In this document: piece after piece, positions 1-8,602 of the stretch | Layout: each line of letters starts with the position of its first letter | Position numbering within the stretch: the stretch's first letter is position 1 | Assembly (NCBI GenBank): GCA_964533865.1 | Contig: CAZHRC010000005.1 | Coordinates: forward strand, 1-64,000 | Direction of reading: 5' to 3' | DNA length: 64,000 nucleotides | DNA from: CAZHRC01 sp964533865 | Lineage (GTDB): Bacteria; Bacillota; Clostridia; Tissierellales; Peptoniphilaceae | Translations under genes and position numbers: made by a program | The notes under the pieces: model-generated | Told to the model about the DNA's origin: nothing | Seen by the model: only the letters and a program-made list of their open reading frames with translations | Databases searched by the model: none

Positions 1-1
1 C

Positions 2-364
2 GTCGTCGACAGACGTGGGGTATGCGATGCCTATACCAAACTCTTCATGAAAGTGTTAACGGACATGGACATCCCCGTGCGTTATGTCACGGGACAATTG
101 GACGACGATCAGCTAGGGGTGGATCTGGATGAGACGGGAAACCCTTACGGTCACTCTTGGAATATGGTAGAGCTAGACGGACAGTGGTATCACATCGATC
201 TCACCTGGGACGATCCCGTCTATACCGATGATTTAGATTACCAAGTGATTTCACACGATTTTTTCTTAAAGAGCACCGAAACCATCACCACCGATGGAAT
301 GCGAACCTTGGACAGCGCAAACTACCCGCCTGCCCAGCAAGATTATCCCATCGCCATCGACTGA
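2..364 (+). CDS. Transglutaminase-like domain protein (C-terminal fragment)
   Basis: The frame is open from the window edge to a TGA, so only the last 120 residues of a longer protein are visible. The fragment carries the Cys-His-Asp layout of the bacterial transglutaminase-like (TGc) fold: Cys in GVCDAYTK, His in GHSWNMV about 45 residues later, and Asp in HIDLTWDD. Such domains in Clostridia usually belong to secreted or wall-associated proteins that cross-link or cleave peptides; that role is inferred because the N-terminus and any signal peptide lie outside. The CWB2 peptidase gene starts 54 bases downstream on the same strand, which suggests a shared surface theme. Confidence 0.8.
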   Translation, partial: VVDRRGVCDAYTKLFMKVLTDMDIPVRYVTGQLDDDQLGVDLDETGNPYGHSWNMVELDGQWYHIDLTWDDPVYTDDLDYQVISHDFFLKSTETITTDGMRTLDSANYPPAQQDYPIAID

Positions 365-418
365 TGGAAGTGGCGCTTCTAAACCATCGTAACCGGTGGG
401 AAAGGGTTAAGAGAACAA

Positions 419-1873
419 ATGAATCGAAAAAAATGGGCGATCGCAGTGGCGATCGTTGGACTGATCCTGTTGTCGCCAAAGGATGTAAAAGCTTCAGTTA
501 AGCAGGTGATCCGCATCGGGGGAGCGAACCGCGTGGAGACCGCTGCGAAAGTGGCAGGGGAAATGAAACGTGGCAAAAAAGCCTACGTCGTAAGCGGAAA
601 CGCCTTTGCAGATGCACTATCCGTAGGGCCGTTGGCGGCAATAGAGAAAGCACCCATACTATTAGTGGAAGAAAATGCAAGCATCAATCAAGTTCTGCAC
701 ACACTTGGCGTGGAGTCAGTGACCGTTGTTGGTGGTTCGAATGCCGTCAGCGAAAACATCGAGGGCGCTTTGAAGGAGCGATTTGGTGTGGAACGCATAG
801 CAGGAGTGGATCGCTACGAGACGTCACGATTGGTTCTAGAAAAGATGAACGTCCAGGAAATAGGCGTAGCGACGGGAACGAATTTCCCCGATGCTTTGGC
901 GGCAGGGGCGCTACTCGGCTCCCAAAATAGAGGTATCCAATTGATCGACGGATCGAATCCCATCGTATTATCGGGAGCCTATCGTGGCGTTTACACCTTT
1001 GGTGGAACATCGGCAATAATCGATGAAGTGGGCGAGCGGATCGGGGGTGCGAATCGATACGATACCGCATTGGCCATCGCAAAGCGCCACAATCCCTACA
1101 CTACTGTCGTCATCGCCAACGGAACCCGGTTTCCAGATGCCTTAGCGGTTACCCCACTGGCGGTGCAAATGAATGCGCCGATACTCTTAACCGACGGTGC
1201 CACTCTGAGCGATGGTGTCCAAGAGGCGCTAAAAGGGGTTGAAACGGTCTATATCGTCGGAGGCGAGGCGGCGGTTTCCAAAAGTATCGAAGAGGTTCTT
1301 CTTGGAAAAGAACCTGAACCCGAACCGACGCCAAAACCTGAACCCTCTCCCAAGGGATTTACGTATATCGACGGCATCTTGCTAGTCAACAAAGGCAATA
1401 GCGTACCAAAAGATTACGCGCCAGGCCTTTCAAAAGAGCTGAGTGCTCAGTTTAAAGTGATGCAAGCCGCAGCAAAGAAATTGGGAATCCCCATGACCAT
1501 CGGCTCCGGCTATCGATCCTACGGGTATCAAGAGAACTTGTACCAAAGTTACGTGCGACTTTATGGTGAAAAGCAAGCCAGCCGTTTTTCAGCGAAAGCG
1601 GGGTATAGCGAACATCAAACGGGATTGGCCATCGATATTGTCGTCAATGGAAGTCGGGTGAACTACACCCAAGCCTTTGCCAAGACATCTACGGGCAAAT
1701 GGTTGAAAGATAATGCCCATCGCTTCGGGTTTCACCTGCGCTATCCAGAAGCCGGCGAGCCGATCACGGGGTACATGTACGAACCGTGGCATTTCAGGTA
1801 TTTGGGTGAAGAATTAGCGACAAAACTTTACAATAGTGGAGAAATACTAGAGACTTATTTAAATAATAGATAA
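419..1873 (+). CDS. Cell-wall-anchored D,D-/L,D-carboxypeptidase (CWB2 repeats + VanY, peptidase M15B)
   Basis: This 484-residue secreted protein probably trims peptidoglycan stem peptides outside the membrane. Residues 1-26 form a signal peptide ending near VKAS. Residues about 30-295 hold three cell-wall-binding type 2 (CWB2) repeats, each opening with a RIGGANR/RIAGVDR-like motif; CWB2 binds secondary wall polymers in Clostridia. A Pro/Glu/Lys-rich linker (about 297-312) leads to a VanY domain. Its zinc and catalytic residues are in place: SGYRSYGYQ, His399 and Asp406 in EHQTGLAID, Glu455 and His458 in EPWHFRY. Length is normal for such a fusion. The ribosome site upstream is modest (GGGAAAGG about 20 bases away, then AAGAGAA), so the start rests mainly on the signal peptide. 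Confidence 0.9.
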   Translation: MNRKKWAIAVAIVGLILLSPKDVKASVKQVIRIGGANRVETAAKVAGEMKRGKKAYVVSGNAFADALSVGPLAAIEKAPILLVEENASINQVLHTLGVESVTVVGGSNAVSENIEGALKERFGVERIAGVDRYETSRLVLEKMNVQEIGVATGTNFPDALAAGALLGSQNRGIQLIDGSNPIVLSGAYRGVYTFGGTSAIIDEVGERIGGANRYDTALAIAKRHNPYTTVVIANGTRFPDALAVTPLAVQMNAPILLTDGATLSDGVQEALKGVETVYIVGGEAAVSKSIEEVLLGKEPEPEPTPKPEPSPKGFTYIDGILLVNKGNSVPKDYAPGLSKELSAQFKVMQAAAKKLGIPMTIGSGYRSYGYQENLYQSYVRLYGEKQASRFSAKAGYSEHQTGLAIDIVVNGSRVNYTQAFAKTSTGKWLKDNAHRFGFHLRYPEAGEPITGYMYEPWHFRYLGEELATKLYNSGEILETYLNNR

Positions 1874-1910
1874 AACAAATCAACAAAAACTGTACCCAAT
1901 TACATTGTTG

Positions 1911-1919
1911 TGGTATAAT
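1911..1919 (+). promoter_or_regulatory. Extended -10 promoter of serC
   Basis: TGGTATAAT fits the extended -10 form TGnTATAAT and lies about 60 bases before the serC start. No good -35 is visible, as is normal for this class. A purine-rich ribosome site, AGAGGAGG, stands at 1961-1968. Confidence 0.6.
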
Positions 1920-1978
1920 AGGATTTATCTCAAGAAAACAAAAAATACACGTTGAGATCACTAGAGGAGGAAAAGACT

Positions 1979-3064
1979 ATGGGAAGAGTATACAACTTCG
2001 CTGCCGGACCTGCTGTATTACCGGAAAGCGTACTTAAAGAAGCTGCAGAAGAGATGCTGGACTACAATGGTTCCGGAATGTCAGTTATGGAGATGAGTCA
2101 TCGTTCCTCGACGTTTCAAACGATCTTAGAAGAAGCGGAACAAGATCTACGCGACCTGCTAAACATACCAGACAACTATAAAGTGCTATTTGCACAAGGC
2201 GGAGCCAACCTTCAATTTGCGAGTATCCCGATGAACATGATGAGAAATGGCGTTGCCAATTACATCATCACCGGTCAATGGGCAAAGAAAGCATTCCAAG
2301 AAGGACAAAAATACGGAAAAGCAGTGGCGATTGCCTCGTCTGAAGACAAGACCTACACCTACATTCCAGATTGTTCTGACCTTGATATAGATGAAGATGC
2401 AGATTATGTACACATTTGTGAAAACAATACGATCTACGGGACAAAATTCAAAACCTTGCCAAACACCAAAGGCAAACCCCTAGTAGCAGATATATCGTCC
2501 TGTTTCCTATCTGAGCCTATGGACATTACAAAATACGCTGTCGCTTACGGCGGTGTTCAAAAGAATGTGGGACCATCTGGGGTTCAAATTCTTATTATTA
2601 GAGATGATGTCATCGGCGATGGTCCAGCAAACCCCAATACCCCGACCATGATGAATTGGAAGATTCAAACGGAAAAAGGCTCCCTATACAATACGCCACC
2701 GTGCTACGGTATCTACATTTGTGGTAAAGTATTTAAATGGATCAAGAACTTGGGTGGATTAGAAGCGATGAAGGAACTTAACGAAAAGAAAGCCGGCATC
2801 CTTTACGATTTTCTTGACAACAGCAAACTGTTCAAATCCACAGTTCAAGGTGAGGACCGTTCGTTGATGAACGTGCCATTCGTCACAGGTGACGCAGACA
2901 TGGACGCGTTATTTGTCAAAGAAGCGACCAAAGAAGGCTTAGTGAGTCTAAAAGGACATCGTACCGTTGGAGGGATGCGCGCATCCATCTACAACGCAAT
3001 GCCCATTGAAGGGGTAGAAAAACTCGTCGCCTTTATGAAAGCATTTGAAGCGAAACACGCTTAA
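1979..3064 (+). CDS. serC: Phosphoserine aminotransferase
   Basis: SerC is a cytosolic PLP enzyme that makes 3-phosphoserine from 3-phosphohydroxypyruvate and glutamate in serine synthesis. The protein begins MGRVYNFAAGPAVLPESVL, the family's signature start, and has the expected length of 361 residues. Conserved blocks include MEMSHRS, the ADISSCFLSEP stretch, and AYGGVQKNVGPSG, which holds the PLP-binding lysine. An in-frame ATG 27 bases upstream would translate through the AGGAGG ribosome site, so ATG 1979 is preferred. The usual partner serA is not next to it; a terminator follows, so the gene is probably transcribed alone from the extended -10 promoter. Confidence 0.96.
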   Translation: MGRVYNFAAGPAVLPESVLKEAAEEMLDYNGSGMSVMEMSHRSSTFQTILEEAEQDLRDLLNIPDNYKVLFAQGGANLQFASIPMNMMRNGVANYIITGQWAKKAFQEGQKYGKAVAIASSEDKTYTYIPDCSDLDIDEDADYVHICENNTIYGTKFKTLPNTKGKPLVADISSCFLSEPMDITKYAVAYGGVQKNVGPSGVQILIIRDDVIGDGPANPNTPTMMNWKIQTEKGSLYNTPPCYGIYICGKVFKWIKNLGGLEAMKELNEKKAGILYDFLDNSKLFKSTVQGEDRSLMNVPFVTGDADMDALFVKEATKEGLVSLKGHRTVGGMRASIYNAMPIEGVEKLVAFMKAFEAKHA

Positions 3065-3072
3065 CATATGAC

Positions 3073-3112
3073 AAACAAAGCAACAAGCAGCTTAGGCTGC
3101 TTGTTTTGTTTT
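3073..3112 (+). terminator. Rho-independent terminator of serC
   Basis: CAAGCAGC and GCTGCTTG form a GC-rich stem over a short TTAG-type loop. It is flanked by A-rich and T-rich tracts (TTTTGTTTT) eight bases past the serC stop. Confidence 0.8.
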
Positions 3113-3114
3113 AG

Positions 3115-3410
3115 AAAGGGAAGGGGGCAAGGGTTGGGAAGTATGCTCCGTGCGTGAAGGTCAAAGGCTTGAAGGTCAAAACCCTCCCTCAGTCTCGGCA
3201 AAAGACGCCGAGCCAGGGCAGAAAGTCAAATAAGTGTTGCACTTACTTGACTTTCTGCCCTGGCTGCGAAGCAGACTGAGGGAGGGTTTTGACCTTATTT
3301 TTTGATCTTGATCTTAATGCCCTTGACCTTAATCTCTTGACCCTCACGTGCCGCAGGCACACTTTACATGCGAAGCATCACTACAAACCCAAACCTTGAT
3401 TTCACAAAGC
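3115..3410. repeat. Palindromic intergenic repeat, copy 1
   Basis: This fills most of the 426-base gap between serC and the DUF2207 gene. A perfect 24-base inverted repeat (3172-3195 and 3273-3296, core CCCTCCCTCAGTCT) encloses a second perfect 19-base inverted repeat (3211-3229 and 3247-3265). A third short stem lies in the centre, so about 125 bases can fold into one long hairpin. GGTCAAGG-type words flank it on both sides, and a GTGCCGCAGGCAC palindrome lies near 3350. Related copies occur near 14.8, 24.0 and 28.4-29.1 kb. No protein-coding potential is evident. Confidence 0.85.
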
Positions 3411-3490
3411 GCACGCCGACGTCACCCAGCCCTCGCCTGTTTGTTTCACTTGCGAGCTAAACGGGTAAGAGTAACGACAGGAGGCAGACT

Positions 3491-5179
3491 ATGAAAAAAA
3501 CGATCGCGACTTTACTGGTCATACTATTTATCATGATCTTTCCGTGCCCATCCCATGCAGAGGATATTGCCGTCACCACTTGGTCCACTGAAGGGGTAGT
3601 ACTTCAAAACGGGGATGTCACTTTCTCCGAGAAGATCACTTACAGTTTCGATAAAAACTTCAACGGCATCTTTCGCACTTTACCGACGAAAGGCACCGAT
3701 GGTATCGAAGGGATCCAAGTCTACCATGGGGATCACGACCTGCCTTTAACCCATGTAGAGACGGCCAAAAACGGTGATGTCGGAGTGTATACAACAAAAA
3801 CCACCAAGCACGGTATCGAATTGAAAATATACCAACCTGTAAAATCTGGAGAAACCGCGCTATATCGCATCGACTATACAGCGACAAATGCGATCCTCGT
3901 CCACTCGGACGTGTTGGAGCTATCATGGCATTTTGTCGATAAGACCAACGAGACTCCGATAGTGCACTACACCTTCGATTTCATCCTCCCTGAGCCGGAT
4001 GCGAACATCGCTGGCTTCTACCACGGAAAACCTTTAGGGGAGGTGGCAGTTGAAAAGGAACGAGTCCATCTCATCGTCAAAGACATCGCTCCGGAAACCC
4101 CTGTAGGCCTACGGGTACTATTTCCAAAGGCGTTTGCCCCTTTGGCATCTCGACAAGGGAATTCTTCGCAACAAGAGCTACTCGCCTGGGAGGCAAAGGA
4201 AGCTCAACGATTAATTTCCGAAGGGGAACGAATCCAGCGGTTGGAGCACATAAACCGCACCATAGCGCCATTTTCCTTGTTAGCAGTTCTAGGAGCGTTC
4301 TTTTTAGGCCGAAATCGCAAGATGGAGGCGCTCTATCCAGGCGTCTATGTGGACTTATCCTATGGAGAAGCAGCTCAGCTTGCACATGATCAAGTGGACT
4401 ATCGAGCGATCAATGCGACATTGTTTAGTTTAGTAGAAAATGATGTTCTCGCCATCGCTAACCATGGAGACGAGAAGACAGCAGATGTGGTATTTACCGT
4501 TAACAAAGGGGAATCTGTCGAGATGACCAGGCAGGAACACATGATCTATGATTTATTTATGAATCATCTAGGCGACGGGAGCACTCTTCGATACCATGAT
4601 ATCCAATCCATCATCGACACTCAAGAGGGCTATATGACGTTTCAAGAAAGCTACAACGCGTATTCTACTGAAGTGCGTCGTAGTTTGAAAAGCAAAGGGA
4701 TCGGGATCAAGCTCGGGCGCATGATACTTGCAATCGTCCTATTTGTCCTTTGGTTGATTTTCGGATTGTTTTCCCTCATTATCGGCGCTGAGGCAGGGGG
4801 ATGGGGCATTGGCATCGGCATTGCGGGCACCATATATTCTGTTGTGTTAGGTCTATTTCAAAACGAAAAAGGAAAGGCGTATAAAAATGAACTAAAAACC
4901 TTAAAAAAGGATCTCGAAGCCGGTGCGGAGGTAGATTTGCCGCAGGGTTCTGCCATGCTCTATGCTATTGCCCTCGGTGTAGATAAGAGTCAGACCACTT
5001 TTAGCTCTGAGGATGATTTTATGGCTTACTCTGGATCCTGGTTGCTCTACTACCTCATCCTCGCAAATAATCGGCAGACGATGGCTTACAACTCGAGTTA
5101 TGGCGGATCCTTAGATTCCCCTTCCTCTGGAGCGAGCTTTACAGGTAGCGCTGGCGGCGGTGGAACAGGAGGATTTTAA
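3491..5179 (+). CDS. DUF2207 family membrane protein
   Basis: This is a 562-residue exported membrane protein of unknown function. Residues 1-23 form a signal peptide ending PSHAED. An extracellular DUF2207 beta-rich domain covers about 25-215. A transmembrane helix near 255-272 (FSLLAVLGAFFLG) leads to a cytosolic region, then a pair of helices near 405-455 with glycine-rich turns. The C-terminus is rich in Gly and Ser and ends GGGGTGGF, a hallmark of this family. AGGAGG precedes the ATG. The stop overlaps the next start (TAATG), so the following small membrane protein is probably translated by coupling. Confidence 0.88.
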   Translation: MKKTIATLLVILFIMIFPCPSHAEDIAVTTWSTEGVVLQNGDVTFSEKITYSFDKNFNGIFRTLPTKGTDGIEGIQVYHGDHDLPLTHVETAKNGDVGVYTTKTTKHGIELKIYQPVKSGETALYRIDYTATNAILVHSDVLELSWHFVDKTNETPIVHYTFDFILPEPDANIAGFYHGKPLGEVAVEKERVHLIVKDIAPETPVGLRVLFPKAFAPLASRQGNSSQQELLAWEAKEAQRLISEGERIQRLEHINRTIAPFSLLAVLGAFFLGRNRKMEALYPGVYVDLSYGEAAQLAHDQVDYRAINATLFSLVENDVLAIANHGDEKTADVVFTVNKGESVEMTRQEHMIYDLFMNHLGDGSTLRYHDIQSIIDTQEGYMTFQESYNAYSTEVRRSLKSKGIGIKLGRMILAIVLFVLWLIFGLFSLIIGAEAGGWGIGIGIAGTIYSVVLGLFQNEKGKAYKNELKTLKKDLEAGAEVDLPQGSAMLYAIALGVDKSQTTFSSEDDFMAYSGSWLLYYLILANNRQTMAYNSSYGGSLDSPSSGASFTGSAGGGGTGGF

Positions 5180-5466
5180 TGAAACGAGGTCGCACAACGA
5201 GTCTATGTCGTATCGTGGCGGGGGTTTTTCAACCCTGTGTCATCTTGCTTTTAGGAGGAGTGGCAAGGAAAGAATGGTTGACACCTCTACAAATGAAACT
5301 GGTGATCTTTGGCACCTTTCTTTTCTTCTCAGCGGACCTTATCGCGCGGATCACCGGGCGAAAACCTCAACCCGAAGCGTCAAATGCTTTGGAAAACGCG
5401 GAAAAAGCGGTGACAGCAGTCAGCATGATCGCATCGATCATCATCTTTATACGCATTTTTTATTGA
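5179..5466 (+). CDS. Small membrane protein, unknown function
   Basis: This 95-residue protein has three likely membrane helices: around 10-27, around 38-56 and 80-95 at the C-terminus. The N-terminus is basic (MKRGR). Its start overlaps the stop of the DUF2207 gene by one base and a glutaredoxin gene follows 11 bases later, so the three form an operon. I do not recognise a family. Partnership with the DUF2207 protein is inferred from the coupling alone. Confidence 0.7.
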   Translation: MKRGRTTSLCRIVAGVFQPCVILLLGGVARKEWLTPLQMKLVIFGTFLFFSADLIARITGRKPQPEASNALENAEKAVTAVSMIASIIIFIRIFY

Positions 5467-5477
5467 AAGGAGCGATT

Positions 5478-5816
5478 ATGAAGAAAATACAAGTCTATAC
5501 CACATCGACATGTCCCCATTGTCGGACGGCGAAGGCTTATTTGAAGGATAAAGGGTACCCCTACGTAGAAAGGCAGGTGGATGTGGATCCGGCCGCCCAA
5601 GCCCAGCTTCAACGCTATGGCGCGCGAGGTGTACCAACCATCGTTGTCGGTGACGAAGTTATCGTCGGGTTTAACCCAGAAGCCATCGAAAAAGCGGTGG
5701 ATTTCGTCATTGCACCATGCCCTGCCTGTGGGCGCAAACTCTCACTACCCAAAGGAAAAGGTAAGCTGCGGATTACCTGTCCCCACTGTCGTGAGACATT
5801 TGAAAAAGTCACTTAA
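5478..5816 (+). CDS. Glutaredoxin-like protein with C-terminal zinc ribbon
   Basis: The first 78 residues are a glutaredoxin/thioredoxin fold with a CPHC active site (Cys12, Cys15), the cis-proline segment GVPTIVVGDEV and the GFNPE turn. Residues 79-113 add a zinc-ribbon-like tail with two CPxC knuckles (Cys81/Cys84 and Cys101/Cys104). The thioredoxin part should reduce disulfides or mixed disulfides in the cytosol. The ribbon may bind zinc or a protein or nucleic-acid partner; that part is inference. GAAAGGAG lies 7 bases before the ATG. A longer upstream in-frame reading would overlap the membrane-protein gene and is unlikely. A bidirectional terminator follows. Confidence 0.85.
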   Translation: MKKIQVYTTSTCPHCRTAKAYLKDKGYPYVERQVDVDPAAQAQLQRYGARGVPTIVVGDEVIVGFNPEAIEKAVDFVIAPCPACGRKLSLPKGKGKLRITCPHCRETFEKVT

Positions 5817-5824
5817 GAGATAAC

Positions 5825-5854
5825 AAAAGGACTCGCGTTTTGCGAGTCCTTTTT
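5825..5854. terminator. Bidirectional terminator between the glutaredoxin gene and dltX
   Basis: AAAAGGACTCGC and GCGAGTCCTTTT form a perfect stem with A and T tracts on opposite sides. It can therefore end both the plus-strand glutaredoxin operon and the minus-strand dlt operon. Confidence 0.85.
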
Positions 5855-5986
5855 CTAAAACTGATTGTAGATAAAAGCCGGTGCATCGGCAAAGTCTTTA
5901 TTGAGAAAGTAGATAAAGAGAAGGGTAAATACGATGAGGAAAAAGAGAGTTGTTTTTGCCATCTCCAAAACATCCTCTTTAGTCAT
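5855..5986 (-). CDS. dltX: DltX, small membrane subunit of the D-alanylation system
   Basis: This 43-residue protein starts MTKEDVLEMAK, has one membrane helix (about residues 13-29, TLFFLIVFTLLFIYFL) and ends in FIYNQF. That ending matches the C-terminal FxYNxF signature of DltX, which works with DltB and DltD to move D-alanine onto teichoic acids. The ATG at 5986 overlaps the dltD stop by eight bases, so it is coupled to dltD. It stands at the distal end of the operon, whereas the DltX genes I know of in Bacillus and Streptococcus precede dltA. Its small size makes it easy for gene finders to miss. Confidence 0.85.
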   Translation of the reverse strand: MTKEDVLEMAKTTLFFLIVFTLLFIYFLNKDFADAPAFIYNQF

Positions 5987-7127
5987 AGAAGCGATCCATT
6001 TTTTCACTGATCATCACCCATCCTTTCTCGCCAACGTGCATAATATCCTTCAGGAAGTAGGGCTCGTATTCCATATTGGAAAAATCAGCGACTTCTGCGT
6101 CTACTTCTGCACAGAGCTTTTTAATCTGTTGATAATATTGGATTCGGACGTCTTTAGATTCACCAACATAGTCGTACCACCATCCGTTCACGGGTTGTAG
6201 AAGGATCAACGGTTTGATTTCCAACTCGCTGCAAATCTTTAAAAAGAGTTTAAAATCTTCAAACTCAGGAGAATCAGCGCTGTACTTGTCGGAAGGATTG
6301 TTCTTCAATTGATCGATGATCTTTTCCATATAGGTGGTAAAATAGTGGCTATCCACATAAAAGTCGTTGCCATCGGTTTTTTCAGAACCGGTTACATTTA
6401 ATTCTGATATTACGCGTTCCACTTCATCGGGATTGGTCACATTGACAGCAGGTTTTACTTGAGGCGCATTAGGGGTGTATGCTTTCAAGGCGTCGTGTAT
6501 CGCATCAATCGTCATAAAACCCATTCGCACCGATGAGATCGCCTTGGGAAGCACTTGGTGCTTCAAAGAAGCGTCCGTTGCGGTGGCTGCTTTAGCCTGC
6601 AACCCAGGAGCGGCTGCCAACAACCCTAGACTGCGGGCGGCGATGAGCGCCTTTGTATCGTCTGAAAGACGCGGGTTAGCTAAGGCGGCGGTATAGTGTT
6701 CCAAGGAGAAATTGGAGGCGAAAGCATCGGGTTTTACGCCGTCGGCAGTAAACCATTGGTAAGAAATGGAAAACACCATTTTTTTCTGTGGTAAAGCATC
6801 CCCGATAGCTGCTGCTGCCGTTGCCAAGTAGAGGGACTGAGTGCCGCCAGAGCCAATGTTGTACACCTTGCGGTCTGTGTTTTTCAACAGTGCATTGGGA
6901 TGATACCCAGTGCCGTGGGAGGAGGTCAACTCCGATGATCCCATCAAAACCACATCCTGTTCACCAAAGGTGCGTCTGATCGCAGAGGGACTATTATAAA
7001 AGGGTTTGATCAGTGCGCCTTCGATTCCAACAGCGGCTTTAAGTTGGGCTTGGCTAACACCGATGTATCCCCACACGCCACCGACGAAAAGTGCTAACGC
7101 CAATATAAAGGCGAGCAAGCGCTTCAT
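5979..7127 (-). CDS. dltD: DltD, teichoic acid D-alanyl transfer protein
   Basis: DltD is an SGNH-like membrane-anchored esterase/thioesterase needed for D-alanylation of teichoic acids outside the cell. The protein has 382 residues with an N-terminal signal anchor (LLAFILALALFVGGVWGYIG), the catalytic-serine block LMGSSELTSSHG near residue 65, and a C-terminal DIMHVGEKGW block with the partner Asp and His. Its ATG overlaps the dltC stop (TAATG). It is followed by the overlapping dltX. Length is close to that of Bacillus DltD. Confidence 0.95.
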   Translation of the reverse strand: MKRLLAFILALALFVGGVWGYIGVSQAQLKAAVGIEGALIKPFYNSPSAIRRTFGEQDVVLMGSSELTSSHGTGYHPNALLKNTDRKVYNIGSGGTQSLYLATAAAAIGDALPQKKMVFSISYQWFTADGVKPDAFASNFSLEHYTAALANPRLSDDTKALIAARSLGLLAAAPGLQAKAATATDASLKHQVLPKAISSVRMGFMTIDAIHDALKAYTPNAPQVKPAVNVTNPDEVERVISELNVTGSEKTDGNDFYVDSHYFTTYMEKIIDQLKNNPSDKYSADSPEFEDFKLFLKICSELEIKPLILLQPVNGWWYDYVGESKDVRIQYYQQIKKLCAEVDAEVADFSNMEYEPYFLKDIMHVGEKGWVMISEKMDRFYD

Positions 7128-7357
7128 TAGACTTTCCTTTTGGTCACTTCATCAACGATTTTTCTGGGCGTATCGATCTGTTCCCGTTCCAACTCGGTGG
7201 GCGAGATGGTAATCCCCAGTTCGTCTTCGATTTTTACAATGAAAAAGGTGAAGTCAAGAGAATCCAACAATCCGGAATCAAACAGCTCCTGATCCATATC
7301 CGATCGGATGTCATCGCCGACAACCTCTTCAAGTAGCTCTAATATTTTATCTTCCAT
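7127..7357 (-). CDS. dltC: DltC, D-alanyl carrier protein
   Basis: This 76-residue acidic carrier protein receives D-alanine from DltA on a phosphopantetheine arm. The attachment serine is Ser33 in the motif GLLDSLDFTFF. The size and four-helix pattern match known DltC. It sits between dltB and dltD, overlapping dltD by one base, with AGGAGG upstream. A phosphopantetheinyl transferase is not seen in the window and must be encoded elsewhere. Confidence 0.95.
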   Translation of the reverse strand: MEDKILELLEEVVGDDIRSDMDQELFDSGLLDSLDFTFFIVKIEDELGITISPTELEREQIDTPRKIVDEVTKRKV

Positions 7358-7366
7358 ACTATCCTC

Positions 7367-8602
7367 CTAGATTTTTAGTAAGTGATTGAGCCCTCCGCTA
7401 AACAACAGGAATCCAAAAAAGACCATACCCATCGTCACCGCCCAAGAGAGGCCCATATACCATCGTTCTTTTTTATACTTTTTATAAAATGTCGATTTTT
7501 TCTCGTAAATCTCGTTTAAACCCAACAGAAGCCCGTGATAAATCCCGTAGAGCACGTAGTGTATTTCAAACCCGTGCCACACACCCATAATCGTCATATT
7601 GATCAGATACGCGACAAAAGCCAGCGTAATTCTTGACGAGAAGACTTTTTTCTTCATAAACAACAGGGTCAACCTTGAAAAGATAAAGTCCCGAAACCAA
7701 TAGGACAACGACATATGCCATCGGTTCCAAAAATCCTTCATCGAAGTGGCTTTAAATGGTTGGTTAAAATTATCGGGCAAGCGCACACCAAACAGGTGAC
7801 CAGTGCCTACAGCGAGGTTAGAGTAGCCTGCAAAATCAAAAAATAGATACAACCCGTAGATCAACGCGTAGCCTGCATAAAAGAGGAAAGTCCCCAATAA
7901 CGTCCCCGATGCGAGTGTGCGATACAAGGGATCGAGAGCTGTCAACCATGAGCCGTAGTCCCCAAGGAGGACATTGCTCCCGGGAATCCCCTTGTAAAGA
8001 TTGAAAAAAGTAAAAAGGGCATCGGCGATGAGAAATTTATACAATAATCCCAGTGAAATCTTAAAAAATCCATCGCCCATTATGGAGATATATTCCGCTC
8101 TCGATCTTTCCGCATGGATCTCATTGACAAAACGCCGAGATTTATCGATGGGCCCAGACGAAATCGAAGGGAAAAAGAGCAAGAAATAGGCCAAGTCGCT
8201 TAGGGAGATGGTCTCGATAAGTCCGTCATAGGTCTCAAGGATGATTTGCACCACCCGGAAAGTCACATAGGAAATGCCCAAAAAACCGAATGAGAGCCCG
8301 CCTACAGACAGCTGCAGTTTGACCATCACCAAGGGTAGAATGGCCAGCAAGACAAAGATCGTCGCCAGTAGCCAGTTCTTCTTTTGATGAATCCTAAAAA
8401 ACGTCTGAATTAATGCTATTGAATAGAGAGCATATAGGGCTAGGCTTGGGAGACTGCCATCGTTATAGGACAAGTAAATCGTCAGCCCGGTGGCGATTAA
8501 CCCGTAGTACTTCGCACTTTTACCAACCAATCCCAGGGCGATGGCAGGAAGGACGATAATGCACAGGTAAACGTAAAAGTTTAAATCGCCGAATAAGCTC
8601 AT
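7367..8602 (-). CDS. dltB: DltB, MBOAT-family D-alanyl transferase
   Basis: DltB is a membrane-bound O-acyltransferase that passes D-alanine from DltC across the membrane to the exported machinery. The 411-residue sequence has about eleven hydrophobic segments, the MBOAT motif FWNRWHMSLSYWFRDF and the catalytic histidine in GVWHGFEIHYVLYG. Its start overlaps the dltA stop by four bases (ATGA), showing translational coupling. Confidence 0.95.
   Translation of the reverse strand: MSLFGDLNFYVYLCIIVLPAIALGLVGKSAKYYGLIATGLTIYLSYNDGSLPSLALYALYSIALIQTFFRIHQKKNWLLATIFVLLAILPLVMVKLQLSVGGLSFGFLGISYVTFRVVQIILETYDGLIETISLSDLAYFLLFFPSISSGPIDKSRRFVNEIHAERSRAEYISIMGDGFFKISLGLLYKFLIADALFTFFNLYKGIPGSNVLLGDYGSWLTALDPLYRTLASGTLLGTFLFYAGYALIYGLYLFFDFAGYSNLAVGTGHLFGVRLPDNFNQPFKATSMKDFWNRWHMSLSYWFRDFIFSRLTLLFMKKKVFSSRITLAFVAYLINMTIMGVWHGFEIHYVLYGIYHGLLLGLNEIYEKKSTFYKKYKKERWYMGLSWAVTMGMVFFGFLLFSGGLNHLLKI

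Noticed and set aside
747..1334. Antisense frames within the CWB2/VanY gene
   Set aside because: They are shadows of a strongly supported gene with no start signals of their own.
1952..1978. Earlier in-frame start for serC
   Set aside because: It would translate through the AGGAGG ribosome site, and family proteins start at MGRVYNF or similar.
5160..5477. Extended N-terminus of the glutaredoxin-like protein
   Set aside because: The longer frame overlaps two well-supported genes and has no ribosome site. ATG 5478 has one and starts the fold exactly.
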